Source of the DNA: Sphingomonadaceae bacterium 3R27C6
GTDB lineage: Bacteria > Pseudomonadota > Alphaproteobacteria > Sphingomonadales > Sphingomonadaceae
NCBI GenBank assembly: GCA_005503215.1
Contig: SCNS01000017.1
Location: 1 to 64,000, forward strand
DNA length: 64,000 nucleotides
Direction: 5' to 3'
The position numbers and the translations under genes are program-made. The first letter of the stretch is position 1. Every line of letters begins with the position of its first letter. Under the pieces are notes generated by a model that was not told where the DNA came from, ran no database searches, and worked only from the letters and a program-made list of their open reading frames with translations. Shown here piece by piece: positions 31,045 through 40,258 of this stretch.

Positions 31045-31106
31045 GTCTCGCCTCCTCGATCAGAATGGCGCGAGGCTAGTCCCTGCTGACACGAATGTAA
31101 AAAGCT

Positions 31107-32258
31107 TTACGCCGCCTTGCCGTGCAGCGTGTCCATGCTCACCGAACTGCCCGCGTCGATCTCGGCCGCCTTCGCTTCGACGAGCTTGACGATATGGCTG
31201 ATCATGTCGGCGTCCTCGACATGATGGTCGGTGACGCCTGACAGGAAGACCATATGCTTGCCATTGCCGCCGCCGGTGATGCCGATGTCGGTTTCGCGCG
31301 CTTCGCCGGGGCCGTTGACGACGCAGCCGAGGACCGAGAGCGACATCGGGGTCTTGATGTGGCTGAGCGCGTCTTCGAGCGCCTGCACGGTGCGGATGAC
31401 GTCGAAGCCCTGCCGCGCGCAGCTGGGGCAGGAGACGACGCGGACGCCGCGGGTGCGCAATCCCAGCGATTTCAGGATTTCGTAACCGACGCGCACTTCC
31501 TCTTCGGGTTCGGCCGAGAGCGAAACGCGGATCGTGTCGCCGATCCCGGCCCAGAGGAGGTTGCCGATGCCGAGCGCCGATTTGACCGTGCCGCCGATCA
31601 GCCCGCCGGCTTCGGTGATGCCGAGATGCAGCGGGCAGTCGACCGCGTCGGCGAGCTGCGCGTAAGCGGCGACCGCGAGGAAGACGTCGCTCGCCTTCAC
31701 CGCGACCTTATATTCGTGAAAGTCGTGGTCCTGGAGCAGCTTGATATGGTCGAGCGCGCTTTCGACGAGCGCCTCGGGGCAGGGCTCGCCATATTTTTCG
31801 AGCAGGTCTTTTTCGAGGCTGCCGGCGTTGACGCCGATGCGGATCGCGCAGCCGTTTGCCTTTGCGGCGCGGACGACTTCGCCGACACGCTCGGACGAGC
31901 CGATATTGCCGGGGTTGATGCGCAGGCACGCGGCGCCGGCGTCGGCGGCTTCGAGCGCGCGCTTATAGTGGAAATGGATGTCGGCGATGATCGGGATGCG
32001 CGACGCGCGGACAATTTTGCCGAGCGCCGCGGTCGACTCGACGTCGGGGCACGAGACGCGGATCAGGTCGGCGCCGGCTTCCTCGCAGCGGCGGATCTGG
32101 TCGATCGTTGCCACGGGATCGCTGGTGAGCGTATTGGTCATCGTCTGCACGCTGATCGGCGCGCCGCCGCCGACGGGGACATTGCCGACCATGATCTGGC
32201 GGCATTCGCGCCGTGCAATGTCGCGCCAGGGGCGCAGGCCGGGGTTGTGATCGCTCAT
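31107..32258 (-). CDS. ispG: (E)-4-hydroxy-3-methylbut-2-enyl-diphosphate synthase
   Basis: Sixth enzyme of the methylerythritol phosphate route, reducing methylerythritol cyclodiphosphate to HMBPP with electrons from a [4Fe-4S] cluster. It has the TIM barrel ('[20 protein letters not shown]', '[14 protein letters not shown]', '[14 protein letters not shown]', '[19 protein letters not shown]') and the cluster domain with '[14 protein letters not shown]' (Cys at about 276 and 279) and '[18 protein letters not shown]' (Cys at about 311 and the Glu ligand). 383 residues is the usual bacterial two-domain length. It has a short leader and divergent neighbours. Confidence 0.97.
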   Translation of the reverse strand: MSDHNPGLRPWRDIARRECRQIMVGNVPVGGGAPISVQTMTNTLTSDPVATIDQIRRCEEAGADLIRVSCPDVESTAALGKIVRASRIPIIADIHFHYKRALEAADAGAACLRINPGNIGSSERVGEVVRAAKANGCAIRIGVNAGSLEKDLLEKYGEPCPEALVESALDHIKLLQDHDFHEYKVAVKASDVFLAVAAYAQLADAVDCPLHLGITEAGGLIGGTVKSALGIGNLLWAGIGDTIRVSLSAEPEEEVRVGYEILKSLGLRTRGVRVVSCPSCARQGFDVIRTVQALEDALSHIKTPMSLSVLGCVVNGPGEARETDIGITGGGNGKHMVFLSGVTDHHVEDADMISHIVKLVEAKAAEIDAGSSVSMDTLHGKAA

Positions 32259-32521
32259 GGTGCGGGCTCGACAAGAAAGGGAGATATGCGCCGCTCTTTA
32301 GCCGCCCGGGGGCCGCTTGGCAAAGCCCGGCGTGGGCGAGGCGGATTGTTGCTCGAAAGACACAGTTTGACACAGATTAGCAACTGTTGAGCAATTTTTG
32401 TTTGTGCGTCGCAGCAAAATCGGCAATTTCATACGCGTTCGACGTTACAGGCCCGTACGAAGAGGCGTGAACACGCAACGGCAGGCTGGGACGATCCGTT
32501 TTTTATTTAGGGGGATCACCC

Positions 32522-33274
32522 ATGAAGTTTCTTACCAAGGCGTGTTTCGGCATGCTGCTCGCCGCATCGGCCCTGTCGACGCCCGCCTTCGCCCAGGAAG
32601 AAGAAGCGGCCAGCGGCCCGTTCACGCTTTCGGGCGGCATTGCGGTCACCTCGGACTATCGCTTCCGCGGCATTTCGCTGTCGAACGAAAAGGTCGCCGT
32701 TCAGCCGACGCTGACTCTCAGCCATGAAAGCGGCCTCTACGCCGGCGTCTGGGGTTCCTCGCTTCCCGACAGCGATGCCTATGGCAAGTTCGAACTCGAC
32801 CTCTACGCGGGCTTCAACACCGAAATCGCCTCGGGCACGACGGCCGACATCGGCGTCACCTACTACACCTATCCGGGCAGCCATGACGGCGGCGCGCCGA
32901 CCGATTATTTCGAAGGCATCGGCAAGCTGTCGCACGACATCGGTCCCGTCTCGGTCACCGGCATGGTCGCCTATGCCCCGAAGCAGAATTCGCTCGGCGA
33001 CGCGGACAATATCTACCTGAACCTCGGTGCCGGATTTGGCATTCCCAACTCGCCGGTCACGCTGACCGCGGGCGTCGGCTATAACGACGGATCGCTCGGC
33101 CTTGTGTCGCCCGACGGCAAATATATCGACTGGTCGGTCGGCGCGTCCTTTGTCGCCGGTCCGGCGACCTTCTCGGTCCAATATATCGACACCGACGTCA
33201 AAAAGTCGGGCATCAAGGCGCTCGACACGCTTTACGATCCAACCGTGGTCTTTACGCTGGGCGCATCTTTCTGA
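32522..33274 (+). CDS. TorF-type putative porin (TIGR02001)
   Basis: A 250-residue outer-membrane protein with a signal peptide (to 'STPAFAQEEE') and strands rich in alternating aromatic residues: 'FTLSGGIAVTSDYRFRGISL', 'ATFSVQYIDTDVKKSG', with the final strand ending in Phe ('VVFTLGASF'), as needed for barrel insertion. The start 'SGGIAVTSDYRFRGIS' is characteristic of the TIGR02001 family. The leader is 263 bases with GGGGGATC just before the ATG. Transported solute unknown. Confidence 0.88.
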   Translation: MKFLTKACFGMLLAASALSTPAFAQEEEAASGPFTLSGGIAVTSDYRFRGISLSNEKVAVQPTLTLSHESGLYAGVWGSSLPDSDAYGKFELDLYAGFNTEIASGTTADIGVTYYTYPGSHDGGAPTDYFEGIGKLSHDIGPVSVTGMVAYAPKQNSLGDADNIYLNLGAGFGIPNSPVTLTAGVGYNDGSLGLVSPDGKYIDWSVGASFVAGPATFSVQYIDTDVKKSGIKALDTLYDPTVVFTLGASF

Positions 33275-33302
33275 TCGCCTAGCGGGTCAGCGACCACGCG
33301 CT

Positions 33303-33337
33303 AAGGGGACGGCTTCGGGGGAGGCCGTCCCCTTTTT
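33303..33337 (+). terminator. Intrinsic terminator of the porin gene
   Basis: An 11-bp stem (aaggggacggc / gccgtcccctt) followed by a short T-run, 29 bases past the stop codon. Confidence 0.9.
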
Positions 33338-33355
33338 CGTGCGCGAAAGGCGGGA

Positions 33356-34504
33356 TTACCGCCAGCGCAGATTGTGGGGGCCGAGATCCGCGAGGGTCCT
33401 GGCTCCCATCAATTTCATGCCGCGCTCCATCTCGGCGCGGAGCAAGGCGATCGCGCGCGCGACGCCATCCTCGCCCGCCGCGGCGAGCGCGTAGAGATAG
33501 AGGCGGCCGCCCGAGCAGGCCTTGGCGCCGACCGACAGCGCCTTCAGCACATGCGTGCCGCGCGTGATGCCGCCGTCGCAGATCACCTCGACCCTGTCGC
33601 CCACCGCGTCGACGATGTCGGCGAGCGCGTCGAAGGGCGCGATGCTGCCGTCGAGCTGGCGCCCGCCGTGGTTGGAGACCATGATCGCGGTGGCGCCGAT
33701 GTCGGCGGCGCGTTTCGCATCCTCGACCGCGACGATGCCCTTGAGGCAGAAGGGGCCGTCCCATTTCCTGCGGATCGCCTCGGCGCGCTTCCAGTCGAGG
33801 CTCTGGTCGAGCATCGAGGTGAAATATTCGGCGACCGATTTGGGGACGCTCGACCCTTCGGAGACGTGCGTCGCGAGATTGGGCAGGCTGAACTTTTCGC
33901 GCAGCACATAGTTCAGCCCCCAGCCGGGTTTGGCGGCGTAGCTCAGCATGTTGCGCGCGGTGAAGCGCGGCGGCGAGGTGAAGCCCGAACGCAGGCAGCG
34001 TTCGCGGTTGCCGCCGACGATCGTATCGACGGTGAGTGCGACGGCGTCGAACCTGGCATCGCGCGCGGCATCGAGCATCGCCTGGTTGAGCCCTTCGTCG
34101 TGGTGGACGTAGAGCTGGAACAGCTTGGGGCCGTCGGTGAGCGCGCCGGCTTCGGCGAGGCTGATCGTCGCGAGGCTCGATATGCCCGCGACGGTGCCCG
34201 CGTTCGCGGCGGCGCGGAGCACCGCGCGCTCGCCCTGCCAGTGGAACAGGCGCTGGAGCGCGGTCGGCGAGAGGAAGAGCGGCATCGCCATCTCGCGCCC
34301 GAAGAGCGTGGTGCGCATGTCGACGCTTTCGACCCCGGCGAGGACGCGGGGGATGAGGTCGCAGCCGTCGAAGGCTTCGCGGTTGCGGCGGCGCGTCACC
34401 TCGTCGTCGGCGGCGCCGTCGATATAGTCGAACACCGGCCAGGGCAGGCGGCGCTTTGCGAGCGCGCGGAAATCGTCGATATTGTGGCAGTCGGTCAGGC
34501 GCAC
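33356..34504 (-). CDS. FMN-dependent alpha-hydroxy-acid oxidase/dehydrogenase
   Basis: A 382-residue member of the lactate dehydrogenase/glycolate oxidase family. It oxidises a 2-hydroxy acid to the 2-oxo acid and passes electrons to O2 or the respiratory chain. 'FDYIDGAADDEVTRRRNREA' at the start, 'PLFLSPTALQRLFHWQGERA', 'KLFQLYVHHDEGLNQAM', and the active-site 'MVSNHGGRQLDGS' with the catalytic His and Arg, then 'VEVICDGGITRGTHVLKAL'. LldD-like, but the substrate is unknown. GTG start at 34504 with GGGGA 7 bases upstream. Confidence 0.92.
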   Translation of the reverse strand: MRLTDCHNIDDFRALAKRRLPWPVFDYIDGAADDEVTRRRNREAFDGCDLIPRVLAGVESVDMRTTLFGREMAMPLFLSPTALQRLFHWQGERAVLRAAANAGTVAGISSLATISLAEAGALTDGPKLFQLYVHHDEGLNQAMLDAARDARFDAVALTVDTIVGGNRERCLRSGFTSPPRFTARNMLSYAAKPGWGLNYVLREKFSLPNLATHVSEGSSVPKSVAEYFTSMLDQSLDWKRAEAIRRKWDGPFCLKGIVAVEDAKRAADIGATAIMVSNHGGRQLDGSIAPFDALADIVDAVGDRVEVICDGGITRGTHVLKALSVGAKACSGGRLYLYALAAAGEDGVARAIALLRAEMERGMKLMGARTLADLGPHNLRWR

Positions 34505-34518
34505 CTAATTTCCCCGTT

Positions 34519-34603
34519 GTACCCCTGCGGAGGCAGGGGTCCATCACCTGCCGCCGCGCAAAATTCCAGCACCGGAGATGGGCCCCTGCCTTCGCAGGGG
34601 CAC
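34519..34603. repeat. Palindromic repeat, CCCCTGCGGAGGCAGGGG family
   Basis: gtacccctgcggaggcaggg at the left (34519-34538) and ccctgccttcgcaggggcac at the right (34584-34603), with tccat and atggg inside. It lies between two genes on the same strand. Confidence 0.65.
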
Positions 34604-34610
34604 AGGCTCC

Positions 34611-35882
34611 TTAAAACACCGTGCGCGCCGCCACCGTCCCCTTGGTCGCGAAGCTGAAGCGCGGTTCGACCGCGAGATTCTTGTCGAGGATATGCGCCGC
34701 GACGCGCTTGCCGACCGCGGGGCCGTTCTTGAACCCGTGCCCCGACCCGCCGCCGACGAGCCATACGCGCTCCTGCCCCGGGAAGCGGTCGATCAGATAG
34801 TCGCCGTTCGAGCTATTCTCATATTGGCAGACGCGCCCGCCGATCAGCGGTGCATTGGCGAGTCCGGGAAAGCGGCGCTGCATGTATGCGCGCGCCTCGG
34901 CGATCCCTGCCGGGGAGAGCTGGCGTTCCATCGTGTCGGGGTCGATCGCCGGGCCATGGACGTCGATCGCGATCTTGAACCCCGCGCCCTCGAGGTCGGG
35001 GATGCCATAGACGATGCGGCCATTGTTGAAGTCGGCCCACACCGGAAGCTCGGGCGGCGCGAAGCGCGTGTCGCCCTGCGGCGCGCCGAAATGATAGACC
35101 TCCTGCCGCGTCGCGACGACCTTGCCGCCCAATTGCTGCGGGAAGAGTTCGGCGATCCACGGGCCCGCGGCATAGACGAGATGGTCGGCGGTGCCGCCGT
35201 CGGGGAGCCTGTGCTTCCTGATGCGTTTCGAAAAGAGCGGCGCGGGCATGACGACGCGCTCGACCTCGATCTGGGCGTCGGCGATGACTTCCTGCACCCC
35301 GCGCGCGGCGATCAGCGCACCCGTCTCGGTCTCAAGAATGCCGGTCTCGCCCTGATAGAATTGGATCTGGCGATATTTGTTCTGGAGCCAGCTGACGTCG
35401 CCATGCTCGTGCCCGACGCGGTTCGCCTGCAGCCAGGCGAGCGACTGCGCGGTGTAGGCGTCGCCCTGCGGCGCGAACCACAGCACGCCGGTGTTGTGGA
35501 AGATCGGTGCGCTCGCGGTGTCGGAGAGGTCTTTCCAATATTTGAGCGAGTCGCGCGCCATCTCCGAATAGATGGTGTCGGCGCCGTATCCCATGCGGAT
35601 GACGCGGCTTTCGCCCCCCGACGAGGCGCGCGCGTGGCCCGCGCCATAGGCATCGAAGAGGCGGACCGACTTGCCCGCGCGGAGCAGATGCCATGCGGTC
35701 CATGCGCCGAACACGCCCGCGCCGATGATCGCGACGTCGACATGCTGGATCTTGGGCTTGGCGGGTTTGCGTTTCTTGGGCTTGCGTTCCTTGCGCTCGG
35801 CGGCCGCGGCGGCCGCCGCGGCGACAGGCAGCGCGGCGAGGCCGGTGAGCAGCGCCCGCCGGGTCGGCACGTCAGCGGCCAA
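34611..35882 (-). CDS. FAD-dependent oxidoreductase (sarcosine oxidase-like), Tat-exported
   Basis: A 423-residue protein with a twin-arginine signal ('PTRRALLTGLAALPVAA') followed by a Lys/Arg/Pro-rich linker and a DAO-type FAD domain: 'DVAIIGAGVFGAWTAWHLL' (GxGxxG), 'ASSGGESRVIRMGYGADTIY', 'LVYAAGPWIAELFP', 'WLVGGGSGHGFKNGPAVGK'. 'SGGESRVIR' and 'GGGSGHGFKNGP' are those of monomeric sarcosine or N-methyltryptophan oxidases. The TTG at 35882 has GGAGGG 8 bases upstream; a GTG at 35870 is the other option. Its start lies within the end of the amidohydrolase gene, so the two are translationally coupled. Confidence 0.87.
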   Translation of the reverse strand: MAADVPTRRALLTGLAALPVAAAAAAAAERKERKPKKRKPAKPKIQHVDVAIIGAGVFGAWTAWHLLRAGKSVRLFDAYGAGHARASSGGESRVIRMGYGADTIYSEMARDSLKYWKDLSDTASAPIFHNTGVLWFAPQGDAYTAQSLAWLQANRVGHEHGDVSWLQNKYRQIQFYQGETGILETETGALIAARGVQEVIADAQIEVERVVMPAPLFSKRIRKHRLPDGGTADHLVYAAGPWIAELFPQQLGGKVVATRQEVYHFGAPQGDTRFAPPELPVWADFNNGRIVYGIPDLEGAGFKIAIDVHGPAIDPDTMERQLSPAGIAEARAYMQRRFPGLANAPLIGGRVCQYENSSNGDYLIDRFPGQERVWLVGGGSGHGFKNGPAVGKRVAAHILDKNLAVEPRFSFATKGTVAARTVF

Positions 35883-37536
35883 CGGTCGCGCCCTCCTTCT
35901 TCTTGTAATAGCGATAGCCGCCGATCCATGTTTCGAGCGGGGTCATGCGGCGGATCTCGTCGGGGCTCGCGAGCATGGGATCGGCCTCGACGATCAGGAA
36001 GTCTGCGCGCATTCCGGGCATCAGCGTGCCGATGCGGTCCTCGGCAAAACCGGCGAAGGCGGCGGTGCGCGTGAAGCCGTCGAGCGCGGTTTCGCGCGTG
36101 ACGATCTCCTCGGGACGCCAGCCACCGAACGGCTCGCCTTTGGCATCGGTGCGCGAGATCGCGGCGGCGATGCCGGGGAAGGGGTTGGCGCTTTCGACCG
36201 GCACGTCGGAGCCGAAGGCAAGGCGGGCGCCCGCATTTTCGAGGCTGCGCCAGGCATAGGCGCCCTTGAGCCGATCGGGGCCGAGGCGCGCTTCGGCCAT
36301 CACGCGGTCGCTCGTCTGGTGGACGGGCTGCATCGAGGCGATGACCTTGAGCGTCGCAAAGCGCGGGATGTCGACGGGGTCGATGATCTGCGCATGTTCG
36401 ATGCGCCAGCGGCGCTCGCCGGGCAGGTCGGCGGTGAGGTCGGTGATGGCGTCGAGCGCCTCGGCATTGGCGGCGTCTCCGATCGCGTGGATCGCGACCT
36501 GGAACTTGTCCATCGACGCGCGCACCATCTTGTTGCGGAGCTGCGCGGGGGTGAGCAAGGGCAGGCCCTTCAGCCCCGGCGCGTCGCTGTACGGCGCCTT
36601 CAGCCACGCGCCGCGCGAGCCGAGTGCGCCGTCGAGCAAGAGCTTCACCCCGACCATGCGGAGGCGATCATCGTAGAGCCATGGCGTCGGTTCGGACCCC
36701 GCGATGATCGCCATATTGTCGATGTCGGCGCCATAGCTGAGGATCCGCACCGCGAGCTGTTTCTTGTCGCCCGCGCGGCGAAACGCCTGCCAGTCGGCGA
36801 TGCTGGTACCCATGTCGGCGATCGTCGTGATGCCCTGTTCGAGCAATTTCTGTTGCGCGAGGTACAGCGCGCGGTCGAGATCGCGCGCGAGCGGCTTGGG
36901 CTTGGCGCTGTCGATCAGGCTCATCGCGGCATCGACGAAGACCCCGCTCGGCTTGCCGGCTTCCATTTCGATGCGCCCGCCCTCGGGTGATTTGCTCGCG
37001 GGCGTGATCCTGGCGGCGGTCATTGCCGCCGTGTTCGCCCAGCCGGCATGGCCATCGACGCGTTCGAGCCAGACGGGCCGGTTCGGCACTGCGGCGTCGA
37101 GATCGGCAGCGGTCGGAAAACGGCCGAGGCCCCATTTCTCCTGATTCCAGCCCGAGCCGATGATCCACGGCATCTCGGGATTGTCGGCGGCATATTTGCG
37201 GATCGCCGCCTGCGCTTCGGCAAGGCTGCTGGTGTTCGACAGGTCGAGCAGCATCAGCTGGAAGCCCAAACCCATGACATGGCCGTGCGCGTCGATCAGG
37301 CCCGGGATCAGCGTGCGGCCCTTGCCGTCCTCCTTGAAATCGGGGCGTTCGGGGCGCTTGTCCTTACGGTCGAGCAGCTGCTTCACCTTGCCTTGTGTAT
37401 CGATGACGAGCCCGGTGAAGCGGACGAGCTTGCCGTCCTTGTCGAGCGTGATGCCGTTGACATTGTCGACCAGCGTATCGGCGTGCGCGGGGGCGGCGAG
37501 GGACAGCGCGAGGGCCGTCAGGATCAGGCGCTTCAC
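35872..37536 (-). CDS. Exported amidohydrolase (YtcJ-like, Amidohydro_3)
   Basis: A 554-residue protein with a signal peptide (MKRLILTALALSLAAPAHA) and a metal-dependent amidohydrolase fold. 'LIPGLIDAHGHVMGLG' carries the HxH metal pair, 'GVKLLLDGALGSRGAWL', 'VAIHAIGDAANAEALDAI', 'RWRIEHAQIIDP' and 'LAFGSDVPVESANPFPGIAA' supply the later His and Asp ligands, and 'GTLMPGMRADFLIVEADP' closes the beta sandwich. Substrate unknown. The GTG start overlaps the TGA of the dehydrogenase gene before it (GTGA), and the stop lies inside the next gene. Confidence 0.9.
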   Translation of the reverse strand: MKRLILTALALSLAAPAHADTLVDNVNGITLDKDGKLVRFTGLVIDTQGKVKQLLDRKDKRPERPDFKEDGKGRTLIPGLIDAHGHVMGLGFQLMLLDLSNTSSLAEAQAAIRKYAADNPEMPWIIGSGWNQEKWGLGRFPTAADLDAAVPNRPVWLERVDGHAGWANTAAMTAARITPASKSPEGGRIEMEAGKPSGVFVDAAMSLIDSAKPKPLARDLDRALYLAQQKLLEQGITTIADMGTSIADWQAFRRAGDKKQLAVRILSYGADIDNMAIIAGSEPTPWLYDDRLRMVGVKLLLDGALGSRGAWLKAPYSDAPGLKGLPLLTPAQLRNKMVRASMDKFQVAIHAIGDAANAEALDAITDLTADLPGERRWRIEHAQIIDPVDIPRFATLKVIASMQPVHQTSDRVMAEARLGPDRLKGAYAWRSLENAGARLAFGSDVPVESANPFPGIAAAISRTDAKGEPFGGWRPEEIVTRETALDGFTRTAAFAGFAEDRIGTLMPGMRADFLIVEADPMLASPDEIRRMTPLETWIGGYRYYKKKEGATVGR

Positions 37537-38411
37537 TTCGGCAGCCTCGTCACGAGCGAGCTGGTGTCCTTTCGCCCGCCACCGGCTTTTTGCACATCGG
37601 CGTAGAACTGGTCGACGAGGCTGGCGACCGGCAAGGTTGCGCCGTTGACGCGCGCTTCGTCGAGCGCGAGGCCGAGGTCCTTGCGCATCCAGTCGACCGC
37701 GAAGCCGAAGTCGAACTCGTCCTGCGCCATCGTGCCCCAGCGGTTGAGCATCTGCCAGCTCGCCGCGGCGCCGCCGGAGACGGCCTCGAACACCTTGTCG
37801 GTGTCGAGTTTCGACGCCTGCGCGAACCGCAGCGCTTCGGAGAGTCCCTGGACAACCCCGGCGATCGCAATCTGGTTGACCATCTTCGTCGTCTGCCCCG
37901 CCCCGGGGCCGCCGATATGGACCATGCGCGCGGCATAGGCGTCCATCACCGGCGCGGCGGCGTCGAAGGCGGCCTGGGTGCCACCGCACATGATCGAGAG
38001 CGTGCCGTTCTGCGCGCCGGCCTCGCCGCCCGAAACGGGGGCGTCGACGCAGAGGAGGCCAAGCCCCTCGGCCTCGACCGACAGCTGGCGCGCGATGCGC
38101 GCGGAGACGGTGGTGTGGTCGACGAACAGCGCGCCCTTGCGCATCGCCTTAAACGCGCCGTCGCGGCCGAGCGTCACTTGCGCGAGATCGTCGTCGTTGC
38201 CGACACAGGTCAGGACGACATCGGCGCCCTGCGCGGCCTCGGCCGGGGTCGATGCCGCCGCGCCGCCGTGCTGCGCCACCCAGGCGTCGGCCTTGGCGCG
38301 CGTCCGGTTGTAAACGGTGAGGTGGTGGCCCGCCTTGACGAGGTGGCCTGCCATCGGTCCGCCCATGACGCCGGTGCCGATGAAGCTGATGCGCAATTTT
38401 TGTTCGCTCAT
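37533..38411 (-). CDS. NAD(P)-dependent beta-hydroxyacid dehydrogenase (HIBADH family)
   Basis: About 292 residues. Rossmann motif 'ISFIGTGVMGGPMAGHLVKA', 'VDAPVSGGEAGAQNGTLSIM' (substrate-binding signature of the family), and the catalytic Lys in 'GQTTKMVNQIAIAG'. Members include 3-hydroxyisobutyrate dehydrogenase, tartronate semialdehyde reductase and glyoxylate reductase; the substrate here is not determined. MSEQ at 38411 is taken as the start; two upstream ATGs (38423 and 38429) are in frame. First of three overlapping minus-strand genes. Confidence 0.9.
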   Translation of the reverse strand: MSEQKLRISFIGTGVMGGPMAGHLVKAGHHLTVYNRTRAKADAWVAQHGGAAASTPAEAAQGADVVLTCVGNDDDLAQVTLGRDGAFKAMRKGALFVDHTTVSARIARQLSVEAEGLGLLCVDAPVSGGEAGAQNGTLSIMCGGTQAAFDAAAPVMDAYAARMVHIGGPGAGQTTKMVNQIAIAGVVQGLSEALRFAQASKLDTDKVFEAVSGGAAASWQMLNRWGTMAQDEFDFGFAVDWMRKDLGLALDEARVNGATLPVASLVDQFYADVQKAGGGRKDTSSLVTRLPK

Positions 38412-38470
38412 GGCCAAGTCCATAAGCATAGTTTGCGCGGCGCGCCAGATAGGCTAGTGCGCTTGCCGTT

Positions 38471-39721
38471 ATGACAGATCAACTCACCCTGACCTCCGCC
38501 GCCGATTTACCGGCGATCACATTGGACGATGTGCGCGCGGCGGCGGGGCGAATTAACGGCGCGGTCGTGCGCACCCCGACGCTCCATTCGCAGACGCTGT
38601 CCGAAATGGTCGGCGCCGAGGTGTGGCTGAAGTTCGAAAATCTGCAGTTCACCGCGGCGTATAAGGAACGCGGCGCATTGAACGCGCTGCTGTTGATGGA
38701 CCCGGAAGCGCGCGAACGCGGTGTGATCGCCGCGTCGGCGGGCAATCATGCGCAGGGGCTCGCCTATCATGGCAAGCGCCTTGGCGTTCCCGTCACCATC
38801 GTGATGCCGAGCACGACGCCGCAAGTGAAAGTCTCGCAAACCGCGAGCCATGGCGCGACGATCGTCTTGCATGGCGAGAAGTTCGACGACGCCTATGCGC
38901 ATGCGCGCGAGCTGGAAATCGAGCGCGGGCTGACTTTCGTCCATCCCTTCGACCATCCGCATGTTGCGGCGGGGCAGGGCACGGTGGCGCTCGAAATGCT
39001 CGAGGATGTGCCCGAGCTCGACACGCTGATCGTGCCGATCGGCGGCGGCGGGCTGCTCGCGGGCATGGGCACGGCGGCGCGCGGGATCAAGAATGACATG
39101 CGCCTGATCGGCGTGCAGGCCGAGCTCTATCCGTCGATGTACGCCGAGCTCAACGGCGTCGATATGGCGTGCGAGGGCGACACGCTCGCCGAAGGTATCG
39201 CGGTGAAGGAGCCGGGTAGCTACACGCGCAAACTCGTCGCCGAACTCAACGACGACATCGTGCTGGTCGCCGAGCGCCATCTCGAGCGTGCGGTCAGCCT
39301 GCTGCTGCAGATCGAAAAGACGGTGGTCGAGGGCGCGGGCGCCGCGGGCCTAGCGGCAATGCTCGCGCACCCGGAAGAGTTTGCGGGGCGCAAGGTCGGC
39401 CTCGTGCTCACCGGCGGCAATATCGATACGCGCCTGCTCGCGAATGTGCTGCTGCGCGACCTCGCGCGCTCGGGCCGCATCGCGCGCCTGCGCATCCGGC
39501 TGCAGGACCGGCCGGGCGCCTTGTTCAAGGTGATGAAGCTGTTCGACGAGAAGCAGGTCAACATCATCGAAATCTATCACCAGCGCATCTTCACGACGCT
39601 GCCCGCGAAGGGGCTGATCACCGACATCGAGTGCGAGGCGCGCGACCGCGAGCATCTCGACAGCCTCGTCGCGGCGCTCCGCGATGCGGGCTATATGGTG
39701 ACGACGGTGGAGCTGGCCTAA
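38471..39721 (+). CDS. ilvA: Threonine ammonia-lyase with C-terminal ACT domain
   Basis: A 416-residue PLP enzyme that deaminates threonine to 2-oxobutanoate, the entry to isoleucine synthesis. The PLP Lys is in 'FTAAYKERGALNALL'; also 'VIAASAGNHAQGLAYH', 'VPIGGGGLLAGMG' (phosphate loop) and 'VGLVLTGGNIDTRLLANVL'. The C-terminal ~85 residues form a single ACT-like regulatory domain ('IRLQDRPGALFKVMKLFDEK', 'QVNIIEIYHQRI'). The single-ACT form is the ~400-residue type; the tdcB name is also used for related catabolic enzymes. Divergent from the dehydrogenase gene. Confidence 0.93.
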   Translation: MTDQLTLTSAADLPAITLDDVRAAAGRINGAVVRTPTLHSQTLSEMVGAEVWLKFENLQFTAAYKERGALNALLLMDPEARERGVIAASAGNHAQGLAYHGKRLGVPVTIVMPSTTPQVKVSQTASHGATIVLHGEKFDDAYAHARELEIERGLTFVHPFDHPHVAAGQGTVALEMLEDVPELDTLIVPIGGGGLLAGMGTAARGIKNDMRLIGVQAELYPSMYAELNGVDMACEGDTLAEGIAVKEPGSYTRKLVAELNDDIVLVAERHLERAVSLLLQIEKTVVEGAGAAGLAAMLAHPEEFAGRKVGLVLTGGNIDTRLLANVLLRDLARSGRIARLRIRLQDRPGALFKVMKLFDEKQVNIIEIYHQRIFTTLPAKGLITDIECEARDREHLDSLVAALRDAGYMVTTVELA

Positions 39722-39733
39722 ACTTCCAAGCTT

Positions 39734-39817
39734 CGTCATTGCGAGGAGCGAAGCGACGCGGCAATCCAGAGTAGCGTAAGCCGCCCTAGATTGCTTCGCT
39801 GCGCTCGCAATGACGAC
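39734..39817. repeat. Palindromic repeat, GTCATTGCGAGGAGCGAAG family
   Basis: cgtcattgcgaggagcgaag on the left and cttcgctgcgctcgcaatga on the right, with gcaatcc and attgc inside. A short hairpin element after the ilvA stop. Confidence 0.75.
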
Positions 39818-39856
39818 ATCTTGTTGTCGCCGGCTTGGTGAGGCTAAGCATCGCGC

Positions 39857-40258
39857 ATGAAAGACTTTACCCTCCAACTCACCGCCACCCCCGACGCCAT
39901 CGACGAGCTTGGCCACGTCAACAATGCGGTGTGGGTCCAGTGGATCCAGCAGGTCGCGACGGGGCATTGGGACGCCGCCGCGCCCGAGGCGCACAAGGAC
40001 GCCTATATCTGGGTCGTCGTGCGGCACGAGATCGATTATCTGCGCGCGCTGGGGCCGGGCGAGACGGTGACCGCGCGGACGTGGGTCGCGGACAAGCCGC
40101 AGGGCGCGAAGTTCGACCGCTTCATGGAGTTCACCGGCGCCGACGGGAAGGTGCATGTGCGCGCGCGGACGGTGTGGGCGCTGCTCGACAAGACGAGCGG
40201 GCGGCCGCTGCGGGTAACCGCTGAAGTCGTCGCGCCCTTCATCGGCGATGCGGCATGA
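39857..40258 (+). CDS. Acyl-CoA thioesterase (4-HBT hotdog fold)
   Basis: A 133-residue hotdog protein: 'DAIDELGHVNNAVWVQWIQQ' with the conserved Asp-x-x-x-His-x-Asn, 'VVRHEIDYLRALGPGETVTA', 'GKVHVRARTVWALLDKTSG' and the PLR turn. It should hydrolyse an acyl-CoA thioester; chain length unknown. Its TGA overlaps the ATG of the next gene (ATGA), the first of two such overlaps in a three-gene operon. Confidence 0.9.
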   Translation: MKDFTLQLTATPDAIDELGHVNNAVWVQWIQQVATGHWDAAAPEAHKDAYIWVVVRHEIDYLRALGPGETVTARTWVADKPQGAKFDRFMEFTGADGKVHVRARTVWALLDKTSGRPLRVTAEVVAPFIGDAA

